Below, in pieces: positions 1-12,640 of a stretch of 64,000 nt of DNA. Positions within the stretch are counted from its first letter, which is position 1, and every line of letters starts with the position of its first letter. The translations under genes were made by a program, and so were the position numbers. The stretch spans positions 4,150,309 to 4,214,308 of the forward strand of contig NC_047065.1 in assembly GCF_902459465.1 (NCBI RefSeq), written 5' to 3'. The notes under the pieces are model-generated. The model was not told where the DNA came from, searched no databases, and saw only the letters and a program-made list of their open reading frames with translations. This DNA comes from Asterias rubens (taxonomy: Eukaryota > Echinodermata > Asteroidea > Forcipulatida > Asteriidae).

Positions 1-1363
1 TCAAGAAATGTCACCCCAGGCCACTTTAAATCTATCACATCTGGTGTTCACATCTAGATTTTGACTGCAGCTTTTACCGTTTTTGTTCACCCCCATTCCA
101 GAATGGTGTCCACCTACCTAGTCCACCATGGTTACTGTTCAACAGCACAGCGTTTCGCAAGATGTACGGGTCAAACCATCGCAGAGAAGTTAACATCAAT
201 TGCAAACAGACAAAGTAAGTCTTGATCATCGAGGGGCCTTTGAGCAAACACGGTGTGTTATTATTTTTGTTGTTGAATATGTACCCTGGGGTCGATTTCG
301 CAAACAGCCACATGGTTGATTTGAGCTGTGTGTTAATTTTAGTTGCTAAGCAAAGTGTAATGTCACAGTACAAATCACTGGCAATTCTCTGACAACTCAT
401 TTGAAGATCAATCTTAGCTCTTTGTGAAATTGGCCCCCTGTTTCCACAAAATGTGACCTTTGTAGCTACTTAAAGTTGTTCTGATATCTTGAGAAACTTT
501 GCTCCCGTCTGAATCAGAAATTCATTTTTGAAAGGAAAACTTATCTTCTCACAGGGGCTCGTAAATTACATTGGACTGCGGGACTGCTTGCCTGCAGACC
601 AGTGATAGTTAGTGTCAGGCCAGTAAACTCAAGACTAGACAGACAAGCCTTGTGGCCTGGTGTTTTTTTTCTTTCAAATTCAATAATAATATCTCACTTA
701 GTAATAACAAACAATTTATATTCAACTGTTGACTTTGAAGTCTGGCACCGGAACACACTCAATTCTGTTGAGTATCAAAGTATACAAACCCATAGAAATG
801 AATCCTCTCTAGTGCTTGTTTAACTGAAGACAGTTTACTTGTTAAACTTCATAGAAAGTTCTTTCTCATTTAGATTATTGTAAAATAAAAAATTCTGGTG
901 TGTTAACTTTTTTATATACAAGCCCCCGCGATGTTGTTGAACTTAACCCCGAATTTGAGAATTGCAAGGGGAAGTTATTGAATGCTAGGTGGCAGCAGAC
1001 TTACCAGGTAAATTTCCATTGTTTGCAGCATTCTGAGTATGCTCACATTACCAAGTATAATGGATGCACCTGGTAAGTCTGCTGCCATCTAGAGCAAGTT
1101 TGATCAAGAGACTAAGGTTGACTATTGTCAACTAGTGGGCAATTTTGCCTGGTACCCAGGATGTATTTCATGCATATAGGTAACCATGTAACATTGACTA
1201 GTGGTCGCTGATCAAACTTGTCCCACGTGTCCCTTAAAGTCTCACACTGTGAAATGTTAGGTGTTGCATTGGTCATGTTGGTTGGCATTGGTTTGAGTGT
1301 GGTTAGTAGATGTATCATATTGTGTGTTGCCTGTATTAACATGAATTGTGTATTGTGCTACAG
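1..1363. other. Intron of RANBP9 homologue with repeats
   Basis: No LisH or CTLH exon could be recognised here. It contains a roughly 110-bp palindromic element at 985-1092 (arms CAGCAGACTTACCAGGT and its inverse CACCTGGTAAGTCTGCTG). At about 289-437 there is a repeat bounded by GGGGTCGATTTCGCAAA and its inverse TTTGTGAAATTGGCCCC, one of several such 'GGCCGATTTCACAAA' elements in the window. The splice acceptor of the first visible exon is at 1361-1363. Confidence 0.6.
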
Positions 1364-4300
1364 TTATACAGAGGCACGTGTTACACGGCCGCATGGGCGA
1401 CGCCATCGAAACCACACAGAGACTATACGCAGGCTTGCTAGAACGCAAACCAAATCTGGAATTCATGCTCAAATGTCGCCAGTTTGTGGAAATGGTCAAT
1501 GGAACGGACAGTGAAATCCGCAGCCTGCGCAACAACCCGCTGTCTCGGTCGTCCAGCCGGCACGCGAGCCCCGCAATGAGTCCACACCACGACAGTATAT
1601 CAATGTCGTCGTCCTCAACGACGTCGTCTTCGCATCACGGGGAGGTACAACCACATCAGGGAAGCAGCGGCAGCAGTAGTAGTAGTAACGTCATACACAT
1701 TAAGCTTGGGTCGGGCTCCCCGAAATCGCACCATCAGTTAGACCAGGCCAGTACCTCGGACACAAACTCAATGAACGGGTCCTCCCCTAAGGGACAAGTC
1801 ATGAATGGGGGACCGGCTAAAGACCTCTCCTCCTCCTCCTCCTCCCACGATAATGAAATAGACATGGATGTGGACTACTCAAACAACCATCATCATCATC
1901 ACCATGACGACAGGCCCAGGGACGTTGCAACAGCCAATGACAGGAATCTTAGGAACGGGGCGCCGGTCAGTAATGGCAGTGTACCGGTGATGAATGGGTC
2001 TTGTCCTGTCGATGAGATGGATACCGATGACATTGGTAGGGTTGTTAACTTTGTTTTGATGGGATGTGATTTCTATGATTTTAACTGGAAATCCTTGTTC
2101 TTAACCCACCCCCAAAAAGAAAATTGTTTATAATTAAGATCAAATTCATAAAAAAAATGAAGATTAAACCATATAGAATGTCCCAGATTGCAGAGTCAGG
2201 CTTTTTAAGCGCCCGCAAGCGCCCCCTAGGGCCTGTAAGCGTTCGCGCTTGCTAGTGTTTGCTCTCGCAAGCTTTTACGTTTTGCGCTCACAGTTCAGGT
2301 TTTTTTCCAGCAGCTTATTAAGTCTCACAGTTGCAAATTAGAATTCTTTTTAGAAATGAATAAGCCGAGTTTGCCACAAAGTATCTAACAGAAAAAAATA
2401 TGCAGATATCTATGCAAATTAATTTGCAGTATGTTTCTAATAACCATCTTTGATCATTACCCAGTCATAGAGCCAAGAAGCACGAAACGGCAGTTGTGCG
2501 GGGGTAACATCGCTGCAATAGAACGCATGTTGTCTTTCGGCAGAGAGCTGCAAGCCATGTACGACAGACTGTGCAGAGAGGTGGGGAGAAGTGATACCAA
2601 CCAGAAAGCATTACAGGTATGTACTATAGACGGTTTACTCAAGACACTGGACACTATTGGTAATTGTCAAAGACCAGTCTTCTCACTTGGTGTATCTCAA
2701 CATAAAATAACAAACCTGTGAAAATTTGAGCTCGTCGAAGTTGTGAGATAATAATGAAAGAAAAAATACCCTTTTAACACAAAGTTGTGTGCTTTCAGAT
2801 GCTTGATTTTGAGACCTCAAAATCTAATTCTGAGATCTCGAAATCAAATTCGTGGAAAATAACTTCTTTCTCAAAAACTACATCACTTCAGAGGGAGCTG
2901 TTTTTCACAATGTTTTATACTAGCAACCTCTCCCCATTACTCGTTACTAAGTAAGGTTTTTTGCTAATAATTATTTTCAGTAATTACCAATAGTGTCCAC
3001 TGCCTTTGAAACCGTTAGTCTATGTCTCAGTCTTACTTACCTGTGTAGAGGGAACACCACATTTTGTCCCATTGAACAGTTATTCACATTACATTTTTAA
3101 TGTACTTTTTAGATTCCTTGGGCTGCAGTTACTGAAAAGGTTTATTTACTTTTATTGCCATGGTAGATAGGTTAGACCTAGACCTACTTATTAAGCACCA
3201 AAGATGACATCCAGAAAACTGTCGTGTATGATATGATATAAGCTTCGGCTTCCAGATGATGACTCCATACTCTATATATTTATTTTTCTCTGCCTCATTA
3301 AATAGCTTTGTTTATTGGTTTTTCCTTAAAAAAAGAAAATTGTACCGTTTTCATGAAGTATGGAAATAAATGTAAGTTTGAATGAATATACAAGACACAC
3401 CAACTGGTTAATCACGTGACAGAATTATCAGAAAGTGTAATGTGAGTAACCAATTTTGTGAGTAACCAATTATGGTTGTAACCAATTTTTGTATCATACA
3501 TGACACAATCAAGAGGCTGAGAGACTTAAAGGCACTGGACACTATTGGTAATTACTCAAAATGATTATTAGCACAAAACCTTACTTGGTAACGAGTCATG
3601 GGGAGAGATTGATAGTATAAAACATTGTGAGAATGGGCTCCCTCTGATGTGAAATAGATTTCGCGGAAGAAGTAATTTTTCACGAACTTGATTTCGAGAC
3701 CTCAAATTTAGAATTTGAGGTCTCGAAATCAAGCATCAGAACAAACAAATTACCAATAGTGTCCAGTGTCTTTAAAGTACATGTACATGTACTTATTTAA
3801 TATTTAATATTTACCATTTGTTGCTATTGGAGTTTATTTAGCATGGCACACCCTGTAGTCACTTCAGAATAATGTCTGCTGCCATCTCATGAAATAACTT
3901 TGTGTTTGTGTTTCCCTTTATTCCCAAGGATGCATTCAGCCTGCTAGCGTATTCTGATCCATGGAGTAGTCCTGTCGGTTACCAGTTAGATCCGGTACTC
4001 AGAGAGCCTGTGTGTGCTGCCCTCAATAGTGCCATCTTAGGTAAGTCAGAACATAGGGTTGTCGGAACATAGGGGTGTCGGAACATAGGGGTGTCGGAAC
4101 ATAGGGTTGTCGGAACATAGGGTTGTCGGAACATAGGGGTGTCGGAACATAGGGGTGTCGGAACATAGGGGTGTCAGAACATAGGGTTGTCAGAACATAG
4201 GGTTGTCAGAACACAGGGTTGACAAAACATAGGGTTGACAGAACATCTATAGGGGTGTCAGAACATAGGGGTGTCAGAATATAGAGTTGTCAGAACATAG

Positions 4301-4543
4301 GGTGTCAGAATATAGAGTATTCACAGACTGTTCTTTTCCCCCAAAATGGTACATGCACGCAGTTACGCATTCTTTGCTTCCTTTTTCCTTTTTCTCTCTC
4401 CCGTTCCAACAGAATATCAGAATATGCCGAAGCACCCACTGTTGGAGTTGGCCATCGGACACACCATGGAGACCATGAAACTCATGTCCAAATATGGCCC
4501 CGGCTCATGTGCCTTCACCAGCGTACAAAGCTATATCCACTAA
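1364..4543 (+). CDS. RANBP9: RanBP9/RanBP10 (RanBPM) homologue, C-terminal part (5' end outside window)
   Basis: Four exons: 1364-2035, 2471-2616, 3929-4040 and 4413-4543 (TAA at 4541). Every junction has GT/AG and matching phase, giving 352 in-frame residues. Exon 1 opens inside the CTLH/CRA region ([13 protein letters not shown], then [15 protein letters not shown]), close to vertebrate RanBPM. About 180 low-complexity residues follow, with Ser runs and a six-His stretch, where vertebrate proteins also carry a variable insert. Exon 2 resumes the CRA domain ([19 protein letters not shown]), exon 3 has [12 protein letters not shown], and exon 4 ends [12 protein letters not shown], matching the family C-terminus. 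RanBPM is a scaffold subunit of the CTLH/GID E3 ubiquitin ligase in cytoplasm and nucleus. The SPRY and LisH exons are not in the window; upstream DNA (1-1363) looks intronic. Whether it is RANBP9 or RANBP10 cannot be settled; invertebrates generally have one ancestral gene. Confidence 0.94.
2641..3009. mobile_element. Family A palindromic MITE-like element, copy 1
   Basis: Starts with AAGACACTGGACACTATTGG and ends with the inverse CCAATAGTGTCCACTGCCTTT. It has a central hairpin around GAGACCTCAAAATC / GAGATCTCGAAATC. It lies 25 bp after the donor of RANBP9 exon 2. Confidence 0.85.
3526..3775. mobile_element. Family A element, copy 2 (short form)
   Basis: Termini TTAAAGGCACTGGACACTAT and TAGTGTCCAGTGTCTTTAA are near-perfect inverted repeats. 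The core is shortened around the GAGACCTCAAATTTAGAATT hairpin. It lies in RANBP9 intron 2 in this window. Confidence 0.85.
4041..4318. repeat. 16-bp minisatellite in a RANBP9 intron
   Basis: About 17 tandem copies of a 16-base unit, GTCGGAACATAGGGGT, with variants GTCAGAACATAGGGTT and a few one-base length changes. The array begins inside the splice donor of RANBP9 exon 3 (GTAAGTCAGAACATAG at 4041), so the first unit overlaps the donor. It ends about 95 bp before the last exon. Confidence 0.93.
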
Positions 4544-5464
4544 CAACACGCCGCTAGCTGGTACCCCGCCAAAGTACCCCGCTCAAAGTTTGAGAAAGGA
4601 AATTCGTCATCCAACTCTTTTAAAAAAAGATTTTCAGTGGAGTTAATCTTTGAAGTGGAGAGGAATCTTTGAGAAAGTCAGGCCATTAACTAATTTGTTT
4701 TGCAAAATTGAATGTACATAACATGCTGCCTCTAACAGGCTGGATATAGGACTTAGGAGCAAAAATTATGCAGTGCCAGAGGCCAGAGTATAGGGGTAAG
4801 AGTAGGAGGGTTAACTATCTCACCATGATATTGTGCTTTTCACTTTTGCCTTTTAATACCTGTCTGGCTGCAAAGTTCCTTTAAAATTTATCATTTGGGA
4901 TTGTTTTAGAAACAGTGTGCACAACAAATTATTGAACAACTGCCACATCGATTGTTTGATGTCCCAAGTGCAAAGGATTATTTTTGTTTTTAATTTTTAA
5001 AGTTTCAAATTGGGTATTGCTTGTTCGTCAATGACACCAAGACTGTCATGAGATTGCGTCTATTTGTGATAAGTAGAACTCTCAATACATAATTATCATA
5101 GTCTAAAGTCGACCAACTTATCAGGCAACAATACATAATTTTTGAACGCACAAAATATGCTTCTTGCGTAAATACTTCGGGTGGAATGCAGGAGTTTGGT
5201 CGGTGAATGATTTGGCTACATAGACAAATGCGTGAACTTGAACCTCTCTCCAAGTGGTCTTGCTGGCTTGTTTCTGAATGTACGCGTAAAACACTGTAGC
5301 TGCAAATTAGATTTCCCATCCAAGTCACACTGTTAGGGCCTATAAACACAAGAGGTCAACAAGTGAACAAGCTGGGGAATTTACTGAAATGAAAAGCCAA
5401 TGGTTCTGCTGTCCCATCGCTGAAAATGTTGAGGGCAAAACCTGTTATTCCACACTATCTTTGG

Positions 5465-5775
5465 GGGGATGGTTGGCTTGTGCGTAAAGTGCTCCCCTCT
5501 CACTAAGGTGACCCTGGTTCGATACCTTGCCAGGGCCATAATGTGAGTTGAGTTGTGTGTTGGATCTCTGCTGTGCCAAAAGGGTTTTCCAGACATCCGG
5601 TTTTCCTCCCTCGGGATCTCTGGCTGTGCTCCGTGGTCATAATGGGTTGATGTGGCTGGCTGCCAAAGGCGCCCTTGCATGTTTGCTTCTTGAACAAGTT
5701 GTAGCCGCATCCTTTCGCAATTCAGCTCTTAGCTGTGAGTTAGGATGATTAGCCTCCCAAATTAATATAATATAA
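5465..5775 (+). mobile_element. tRNA-headed SINE with AT-rich tail
   Basis: The head GGATGGTTGGCTTGTGCGTA is followed by a B-box-like GGTTCGATACC at about 5517-5527. A body with TTTTCCAGACATCCGGTTTT leads to GATTAGCCTCCCAAATTAAT and a (TAAT)n tail. The same body end occurs near 34097 and the same head near 53235, so this is a dispersed family. Confidence 0.65.
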
Positions 5776-6997
5776 TTAATATAAATTTGATGTAAGCACA
5801 AACAGTTTCAGGCCCTGTCATACATGTTTATTCCTCACATCACTTTGTCATATTCCTTGTTGACTTTCCCTCTCCCATTATCTTTCAAAGAAACAAATTT
5901 TCCATTGTAGAGTGACTTTTCTTGTTTTACTGCAAGCTTTTTCTTGAAAGCTTAAAAGCTGCATCCCCAAACACAAATGTCCCAACCCGACCAGTTACCC
6001 TTGAAACAAAATCTCAGACTAAGCTTACTCAAGTAATTTCTCCAAATTAAGTCAAAATGCTGTCCCCCTTAACACATTATTGAGTTAGAACCCTTAATGG
6101 CTGCTTTGTGGCATTTTGTTTGATACGTTATTTTGATCATGTTTTTGCTTTTTTGGTATTCCCAATCAATGATATTGACAAAATAGACCAACATAGGGCT
6201 AGATAGCTTAGTTGTTAGATGGCAATACTAACTTAAAGATAACCCATTTAGTCGTGTGACTCCATTGCCATCCAAAAATAATGTCAGGATGTTGCATTTA
6301 CTTTTAATCAGTAATTTACGGCAGTTCTGTTGGAGTAGGTGTAGATACAAATAAAAAAAAAAGACATTAACCACAGACCTCCGCTGTATAAATGTTTTGC
6401 AGTACCTAGACTTGGTTGGTTGTTATCGACTGCGAATCCACCTTGTCACTTTTAACACCCAAAGCTGTAATTTGACTGTGTCCTAGATGTTAAAAACCCC
6501 CAAAAGATGCCAAGAATAAAACGTTCCCATTTCGTGCCATTCTGTGTAAAAATTTACGAGTATAAATAAGTACAGAGTTAACAGTTGTGCATTCTTTTTG
6601 AACATTTCAAGCTGGGGAGGAAAGACACTACTAAAGTCCAAACATTTAGATTTTATTTGCAGCAACGCGCAGAGGACATTTAATGGTGGTTCCTTCCTTC
6701 ATACCGTGGAGAGACCAAATAATGTACGATTTATTTTTGTTTATTTTTATTTATTTTTTAATCAAAAAATACTTTCATAAGTTTTTCAATTTGTTTCCCA
6801 TGGAGTTCTTCAAAAGTCAGAAGGCCCTTATTATTAGGTTGCAAAAGCATGGTGCATATTACTGCACAAAGTTGGCGTATCCAAAATGGCGACTGTTCCT
6901 AATGATGTCCTATACTTTTATACGCACTGACTTGGAAATCTTGCTGTAGCCATAGCCCTAGCCTTAGCCACAAATTCGGACAGGGCCTTAGACCTCA

Positions 6998-7292
6998 ACC
7001 TCGCTACCATGGGCAGCGCGTCGTATCACGCCAGCTCCGCGTACGTCTCTAACCCCTGGGAGCGAAAGTCCGATCAACACCGAACGCCAAGGCAAGTTTA
7101 TGACTTTTATTACACACAGCGCATCCAGCGCGTGCGCGACTAACGCCCAACACAGAACGAATCAACCACAGGACTAATTGTAATATCCCTTATATTTGGA
7201 TATTTTGGAGTTACACTTCCAGGGGTTATGATCGAGCAAGGCATGCTGGGAAAAAATGGCGCGGCGAGATCGATCACCCCTGGGAACGAGGT
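6998..7292. mobile_element. Palindromic DNA-transposon-like element
   Basis: Bounded by CAACCTCGCTACCATGGG and, inverted, CCCTGGGAACGAGGTTG. It is unusually GC-rich (GCGCATCCAGCGCGTGCGCG) compared with its surroundings, which suggests an inserted element rather than a local gene. Confidence 0.4.
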
Positions 7293-8330
7293 TGCTTAGA
7301 CCTCTATCATGCTGCCACCATCTTGGTAATGTTCCCTGTATCCAGTAACAGTAATGGATTCAAATGTTCATTTAAAAAAAAAAACTATAAAAAAAACTTT
7401 AAAAAACAGACTACTTCTCCTACCCCCCCCCCCCCCCCATCCAATTTGGGAAATGCATATCCCACTTGGTTAAGATTAGCGCTGCGATCACAATCGGACT
7501 GTACAAGTTTGTGATGCATTTAATAGAAATGCTGAATTTTACAATTAGAAAAACCCAAAACCAAAAATGCAATTGAGTTTTTGTTAAACCCTGCTTTATT
7601 TAAGATCAATTGAAATAATGAGAATTCATTTTTTTGTTATTTGTATATTTATAAATTTCTGAGTAGACTAGATCTTTTAAATTAATTCTTTGACATACAA
7701 GTATACTATGTACAGATGTATGTGATGAGTACAATTCTATCCCACTTTGATAACACAATGACTTCATAATGCACTTTCAACTCATATCAATTTCTTTATT
7801 GTGAATTTTACTCTACCAACAGCAACCACTATCCCCAGCAGATATTTTATAAACTAAAAAAAGATCATCCTGATGTATTACTTTTCTGTGTTTATTGTTT
7901 TGCTGTGAATGTTGTTTAAATAGTGATTAAAAATACAAATTCTTTGTTGTGCTGTTCATTGCCAAGATGTCGGCAGAAAACTTTTAAAGGTAATTAAAAA
8001 TAAAACATAAATAACGGAAATTAACATTTTATTGTAGGAGTATGAGTTTCTTGAAAATGTTACATTGATATTTTTTTTATTTTGGATTGATGTCAAGAGC
8101 CAGTAGAGAGCCTTTCTAAACTCTGTCGTAAATGTTCCATTATTGGGAGGTTTTATTTATCCGGTTTGTAAGTGTGAAGTAATTCACTGTAAGTCACGCC
8201 CACTTTGCACAAACTGGCTCTGCTGATTCCCAGAAACCCGACAAAAGCTTTAAAAATTTGGACTTGGTTTTTACAAATTCTTCAAAAATATTAAGGACTA
8301 AGGTCTACTCAGAATTAAAGGGTGAGCGAA

Positions 8331-8500
8331 TTAAAGACACTGGACACTTGTTTATGACTCAAAATAATTTTTAGCATAAAAACTTCCTTGGTAACGAGCA
8401 ATGGAGAGCTGTTGATAGTATAAAACATTGTGAGAAACGGCTCCCTCTGAAGTAATATAGTTTTTGAGAATGAAGATTTTGGATTTTCAATTCTCATATA
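8331..8500. mobile_element. Family A element, truncated copy 3
   Basis: Begins TTAAAGACACTGGACACTTG and continues through the conserved CATTGTGAGAAACGGCTCCC segment. It then breaks off before the central hairpin. Confidence 0.7.
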
Positions 8501-8563
8501 TTGTGATGACCTGACAAGTTGCGCCCCACTGTCTCTATCAAGCAAAGAGCTAGAGATAGCAGG

Positions 8564-9043
8564 GGCCGATTTCACAAACAGCAAAGATTGATCTTAAAGG
8601 TACACGTTGCTTTGATCGGTTGAAAAATGTTTGGAAGCGTTTGTTATGAAATGCATATGGTTAGATAGATAATTTAAAAGTAAAACATAATAATCTACAC
8701 AAACATCCCTTAAAATTGTACGGTTTTCCTTTTTACGGTAAAAATTTTGACTCCATAAAATGGCCGACCGTGTTAGTTCACAACGGATAAGAAAAACCGT
8801 GCAATTTTGAGACATGTTTGTGTGGATCATTATATTCTACTTCTAAATTTTCTATTTAAACATATGCATTTTATTACAAACATGTTTCAAACGCTTTTTA
8901 AAGACGAACTCGCCCGATCCAAGGCAACATGTCTTTTAAACTGCAAATCAATCATAGTTGGTGAAGTGTGATGCCACAATACAAATCACTGACAATTTGT
9001 CTTTCCATGGATTTTATTGCTTTGTGAAACCGGCCCCTAGACC
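8564..9043. mobile_element. Nested palindromic elements
   Basis: The outer element is bounded by GGGGCCGATTTCACAAA and TTTGTGAAACCGGCCCC. Inside it, 8597-8932 is a second palindrome running from GGTACACGTTGCTTTGATCGG to the inverse CCGATCCAAGGCAACATGT. The inner family recurs at 56455-56817, so one element probably inserted into another. Confidence 0.65.
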
Positions 9044-9959
9044 GCGAAGACAAATGTCGACCTTGTTCATGCTCGCATAAGTTTGTTTAGTGACAATACG
9101 AAGAGCTTGCGCACGCAGGTTGTTGTGCGAACGACTCTACTCATGTTCTATCAATGCGACCAGCGACTTTTGCGCACGTTATTCATTTTCTTGTAATTAT
9201 ATTGGTCCATTCTTCACTGTGCTATGAAAACGGCTATTCATCACCAGCGATGCGACCAAACCCAGTAGGCTGGTTCCAAATGGTCGACTAGCGTAGACCA
9301 ACTATCGTCGACTAGACAGAGTTCGGGCACTTAGCGGAACTATGGTCATCGATAGTCCTTGCGCGAACTTGACCCTTGATGAAAGATTTCAATATCATAT
9401 TGGGGCACCCTCTTTGATGGATGTACCCTTATTATAAAATGATGTTGTTTTGAACAATGCAGAACTTGACCCTCTCTTATTACACTTTCTTCAAAAATAT
9501 GTTCGCGGTTGTACCTATTGGCACTGGACGTTATGAAAGTATCTCTATGGTTGAGATACGTTATTAATTCAGTTCCTAGACAGCATGTTCCTGTTGATTT
9601 TCCAGACCCAATTTCACAGAGTTGTGAATTATGCAAATTTGGTAGCAAGAGAAACCTTATTAATTAAAATAGGACTTTTTACTTGTTCAAAACCAAATTA
9701 CTTTTAAAATGACCCAGTCAGTTTTCCTTGTGGTTTATTACTTGATACTTGAAAGAAAGTGCTGTCGCAGGTTGCATCTGGACAGCATGATGTTCATGTG
9801 CAGTGGTTTCTGACTTGCACCCCTGAACAAAGATACTGACAAAATAAGGAGACCGCCAATATAGACTGTTACCATTCAAATACCTGTCCCACAACATGGC
9901 GTTTGTGAGCGTGTGCCATATAACAGGAACGCTGCGTGCTTCATTGATGTAGTAGGCCT

Positions 9960-10072
9960 TTAAGGCCCGGTCCCACTGCAGCGATAACGAGAACGATAAC
10001 GATCACGACGCAAAGAGAGCGCGTTCTATTGGCGTCGTTATCGTTATCGCTGCAGTGGGACCGGGCCTTTAG
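9960..10072. mobile_element. Family F palindromic element, copy 1
   Basis: A nearly perfect 110-bp inverted repeat: TAAGGCCCGGTCCCACTGCA at the left and TGCAGTGGGACCGGGCCTTTA at the right, with GCGATAACG inside each arm. Confidence 0.9.
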
Positions 10073-10132
10073 ACGCGCATCCGGCTTATCTACATTATGG
10101 CCACTTTCATAGCAACAAAGGGGTTATTTTAT

Positions 10133-10240
10133 ACGGTCTATAGGGTTAACTGGCCGCAGTTGGCAGAGCGCTGGCATATTTTGTCCAGAGTACTCCGTCT
10201 CAGGCTCAAATCCCGCTGAAGTCATTTGTCTTTTTCAACC
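10133..10240 (+). mobile_element. Degenerate tRNA-derived SINE
   Basis: A tRNA-like head (CGCAGTTGGCAGAGCGCTGG, then CAGGCTCAAATCCCGC) is followed by GTCATTTGTCTTTTTCAACCC, matching the tail of the SINE family at 20850 and 54420. It is too degraded to be a tRNA gene. Confidence 0.55.
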
Positions 10241-10902
10241 CAAACTAATTAGAAAAAGAGTGCACTTTGCGTGCAACTGGCTCTTTTAATGTTTGCTTTA
10301 GAAATCAATTGTCAAAAGTGGGCCCCATTTCAGTGATACCCAAACTTGTGAGCGCCAAAGGATTTCAACAAGTTTCTACAAAAACATGTTGGAAAGATCG
10401 ATTCATTGTACATACGTATTATTATTAAAAAGTTGTGAATAAACAGTGTAAATTATCAAAATGATTTCTTCTTTGCTTATAAATAATGGTCAACACTTGC
10501 ATTGAACAGCGCAAAACAGATTTGTATGAGTTGAAAGGTATCAGCATTAATTGCACAGAGACAAAAAAGTATAAGTTCCCATTCTTAGCGACTTCTTTTT
10601 TTGGTTATTGATTGTAGAGGTGGGAAAAACAAATTTAAAAATAAAGTAGAAGTTTTGTCTATTTATTCCCAGACTTTTTAAGAAAAGGATAATGTGATTT
10701 TTTGAGAAATATGTAGTGTATACATGGATTTATAAAACATGTATTATTGATGATGAATAAATGAAATAATAAATGCTGCTCATGTGCAGATGAAAATAAA
10801 GTTGGTGTTGTAAGATGGTTTACTTGTTACCCCCAGGAATGTTTAGAGGTGCTACTGGCTGCATGTTAGTGTACTTTGTAGGGCACTGGGTGTAGGACCA
10901 GA

Positions 10903-11071
10903 GTAAAGGCCAAGTCACTCTGCAGTGATAACGAAAACACTATCGATCCAACACAAAGGGAATGCATTATATTGGTTGAAATGCTCCACGCAGAATACGC
11001 CTATGCTTATTCAACCAATCGAGGGCGCTCGTTGTCATTCTCATTATTGAGGCCTGTGTGACCGGGCCATA
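10903..11071. mobile_element. Family F palindromic element, copy 2
   Basis: Left arm AAAGGCCAAGTCACTCTGCA and right arm GTGTGACCGGGCCATAAGG. The longer core has TTGGTTGAAATGCTCCACGC and ATTCAACCAATCGAGGGCGC. Confidence 0.75.
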
Positions 11072-11509
11072 AGGGTTCAAATCCAGGGGCCGATTTCACA
11101 AAGAGCTAAGATTGATCTTAATGTGTTACTAGAATGATATTTTAGACAGCAACACCTTGCAGACATTTCCCCTCGGTCCCGGTTTTGCCTCAATTGGGAA
11201 AATATCATGCTCCGGGATCTCAACAAAAATTATGCTAACCATAATAAGGTTATCATCTAAAGTATATATATGTCACATGCTCAAGTTGTGACTTGTATCC
11301 TGCTCATTTCTGCTTCTGTTTGACCCAGTTCTCCAACTTGCAAGCCTCTGAAGGGATAAATTTTCACACTTGGAACCAGACTTCACTATGAGATGACTTT
11401 ATTCTATACGATGTTAAACAACGATTGAAAATCATTTACAAGAAATGCACAGAGTCATCCAGTTTTTATACATAAAGAGACTCAAGAAAACAGTTGTAAA
11501 GCTTGGTTT

Positions 11510-11675
11510 AAGGCCGAGTCACACTGCAGCGATAACGACACACAGAGAACGCATTGAATTGGTTGAATTGCTCTACGCAGAATACGCACACGCTCATTCA
11601 ACCAATAGAATGCGTTCTCTTTGCGTCGTTATCGTGAACGTTCTCAGTACCACTGCAGTGGGACCGGGCCTTTAT
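11510..11675. mobile_element. Family F palindromic element, copy 3
   Basis: TAAGGCCGAGTCACACTGCA at the left and CACTGCAGTGGGACCGGGCC at the right. It shares the core GAATACGCACACGCTCATTC with copy 2. Confidence 0.85.
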
Positions 11676-12458
11676 ACTTCACGCTAGCGCAAAGCGATTT
11701 TGATGTGGTCGTGCCTATGCAGCTTCTTCGCTACAAAAAAAAAATGCTTCGCATTTGCGTAAAACCCAGACTGAAAGAATGTACTTGAATCTGGCTCTCG
11801 AAAACAATATTTCTGACAATCAAAAAACTGTACATACATCGTTGTTGTATTTCTGTACAAATATGAACAATAAAATAAATATGTTTACTACGTTACACCT
11901 CTGAATTGAAATGGATGAGTGACGTACTTTTCCATTGATATAACCGACGGGAACCGTCCTTACTGTTCTCCTCCCTATAGGAGTGTACAGTACTTCTCCC
12001 TCTCAGTTTTGTGTAAGATTTAGGCAATTTTAAATAGTAATGTAATGTTTTACTCCAAATTATTTAACTATGTAACTGTTCATGTAATTCTGCTGCTGGC
12101 AGCGAATTGAATAGAATTTTAATAAACCATTGTAATAATAATAATTACTTGGCGCTTACTTCTCTTCACAAGGTACGAATTAGACCCTAAGAAATTTATG
12201 TACAAATCAAGGCATGATATTTTGGTCCATGGGGGAAAAAACATAGGAAAATGTTAGTGTAAGGAAAAGGAATGGTCTTTATGTACATGGTGTAGACTCT
12301 TAAGAAATTGTAAAGCCTCGATACTTTAGAAGCTTTTAAATTTTGAGCACTTAAAGCTCTTTTGTTCCAACCTTGCCTTCTTTAAAACTCAGGCGTCTGT
12401 CAGAAGTTTGTCCAGCAGATCAGCAAATTTGGCTAGTCTGTTGATTTTGCATTACTTT

Positions 12459-12459
<1 letters not shown>

Positions 12460-12543
<84 letters not shown>

Positions 12544-12546
12544 TAA

Positions 12547-12603
<57 letters not shown>

Positions 12604-12640
12604 CAGTATTTATAAAGCGCCAAATTGCCAAAGGATACAA
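12460..12640. repeat. (TAA)n microsatellite at the tail of a reverse-oriented retroelement
   Basis: About 140 bp of nearly pure TAA with two AAA interruptions. It is directly followed by TATTTATAAAGCGCCAAATT, the inverse of the 'GGCGCTATATAAAT' ending typical of SINE/LINE 3' ends here. The array therefore probably grew from an ATT-tailed retroelement on the - strand. Long open frames across it are artefacts. Confidence 0.85.

Noticed and set aside
4041-4318. CRISPR-like array
   Set aside because: Units are contiguous 16-mers with no spacers, in an animal gene intron.
5381-5748. Several overlapping frames of 60-110 codons
   Set aside because: They are readings of a SINE in both strands.
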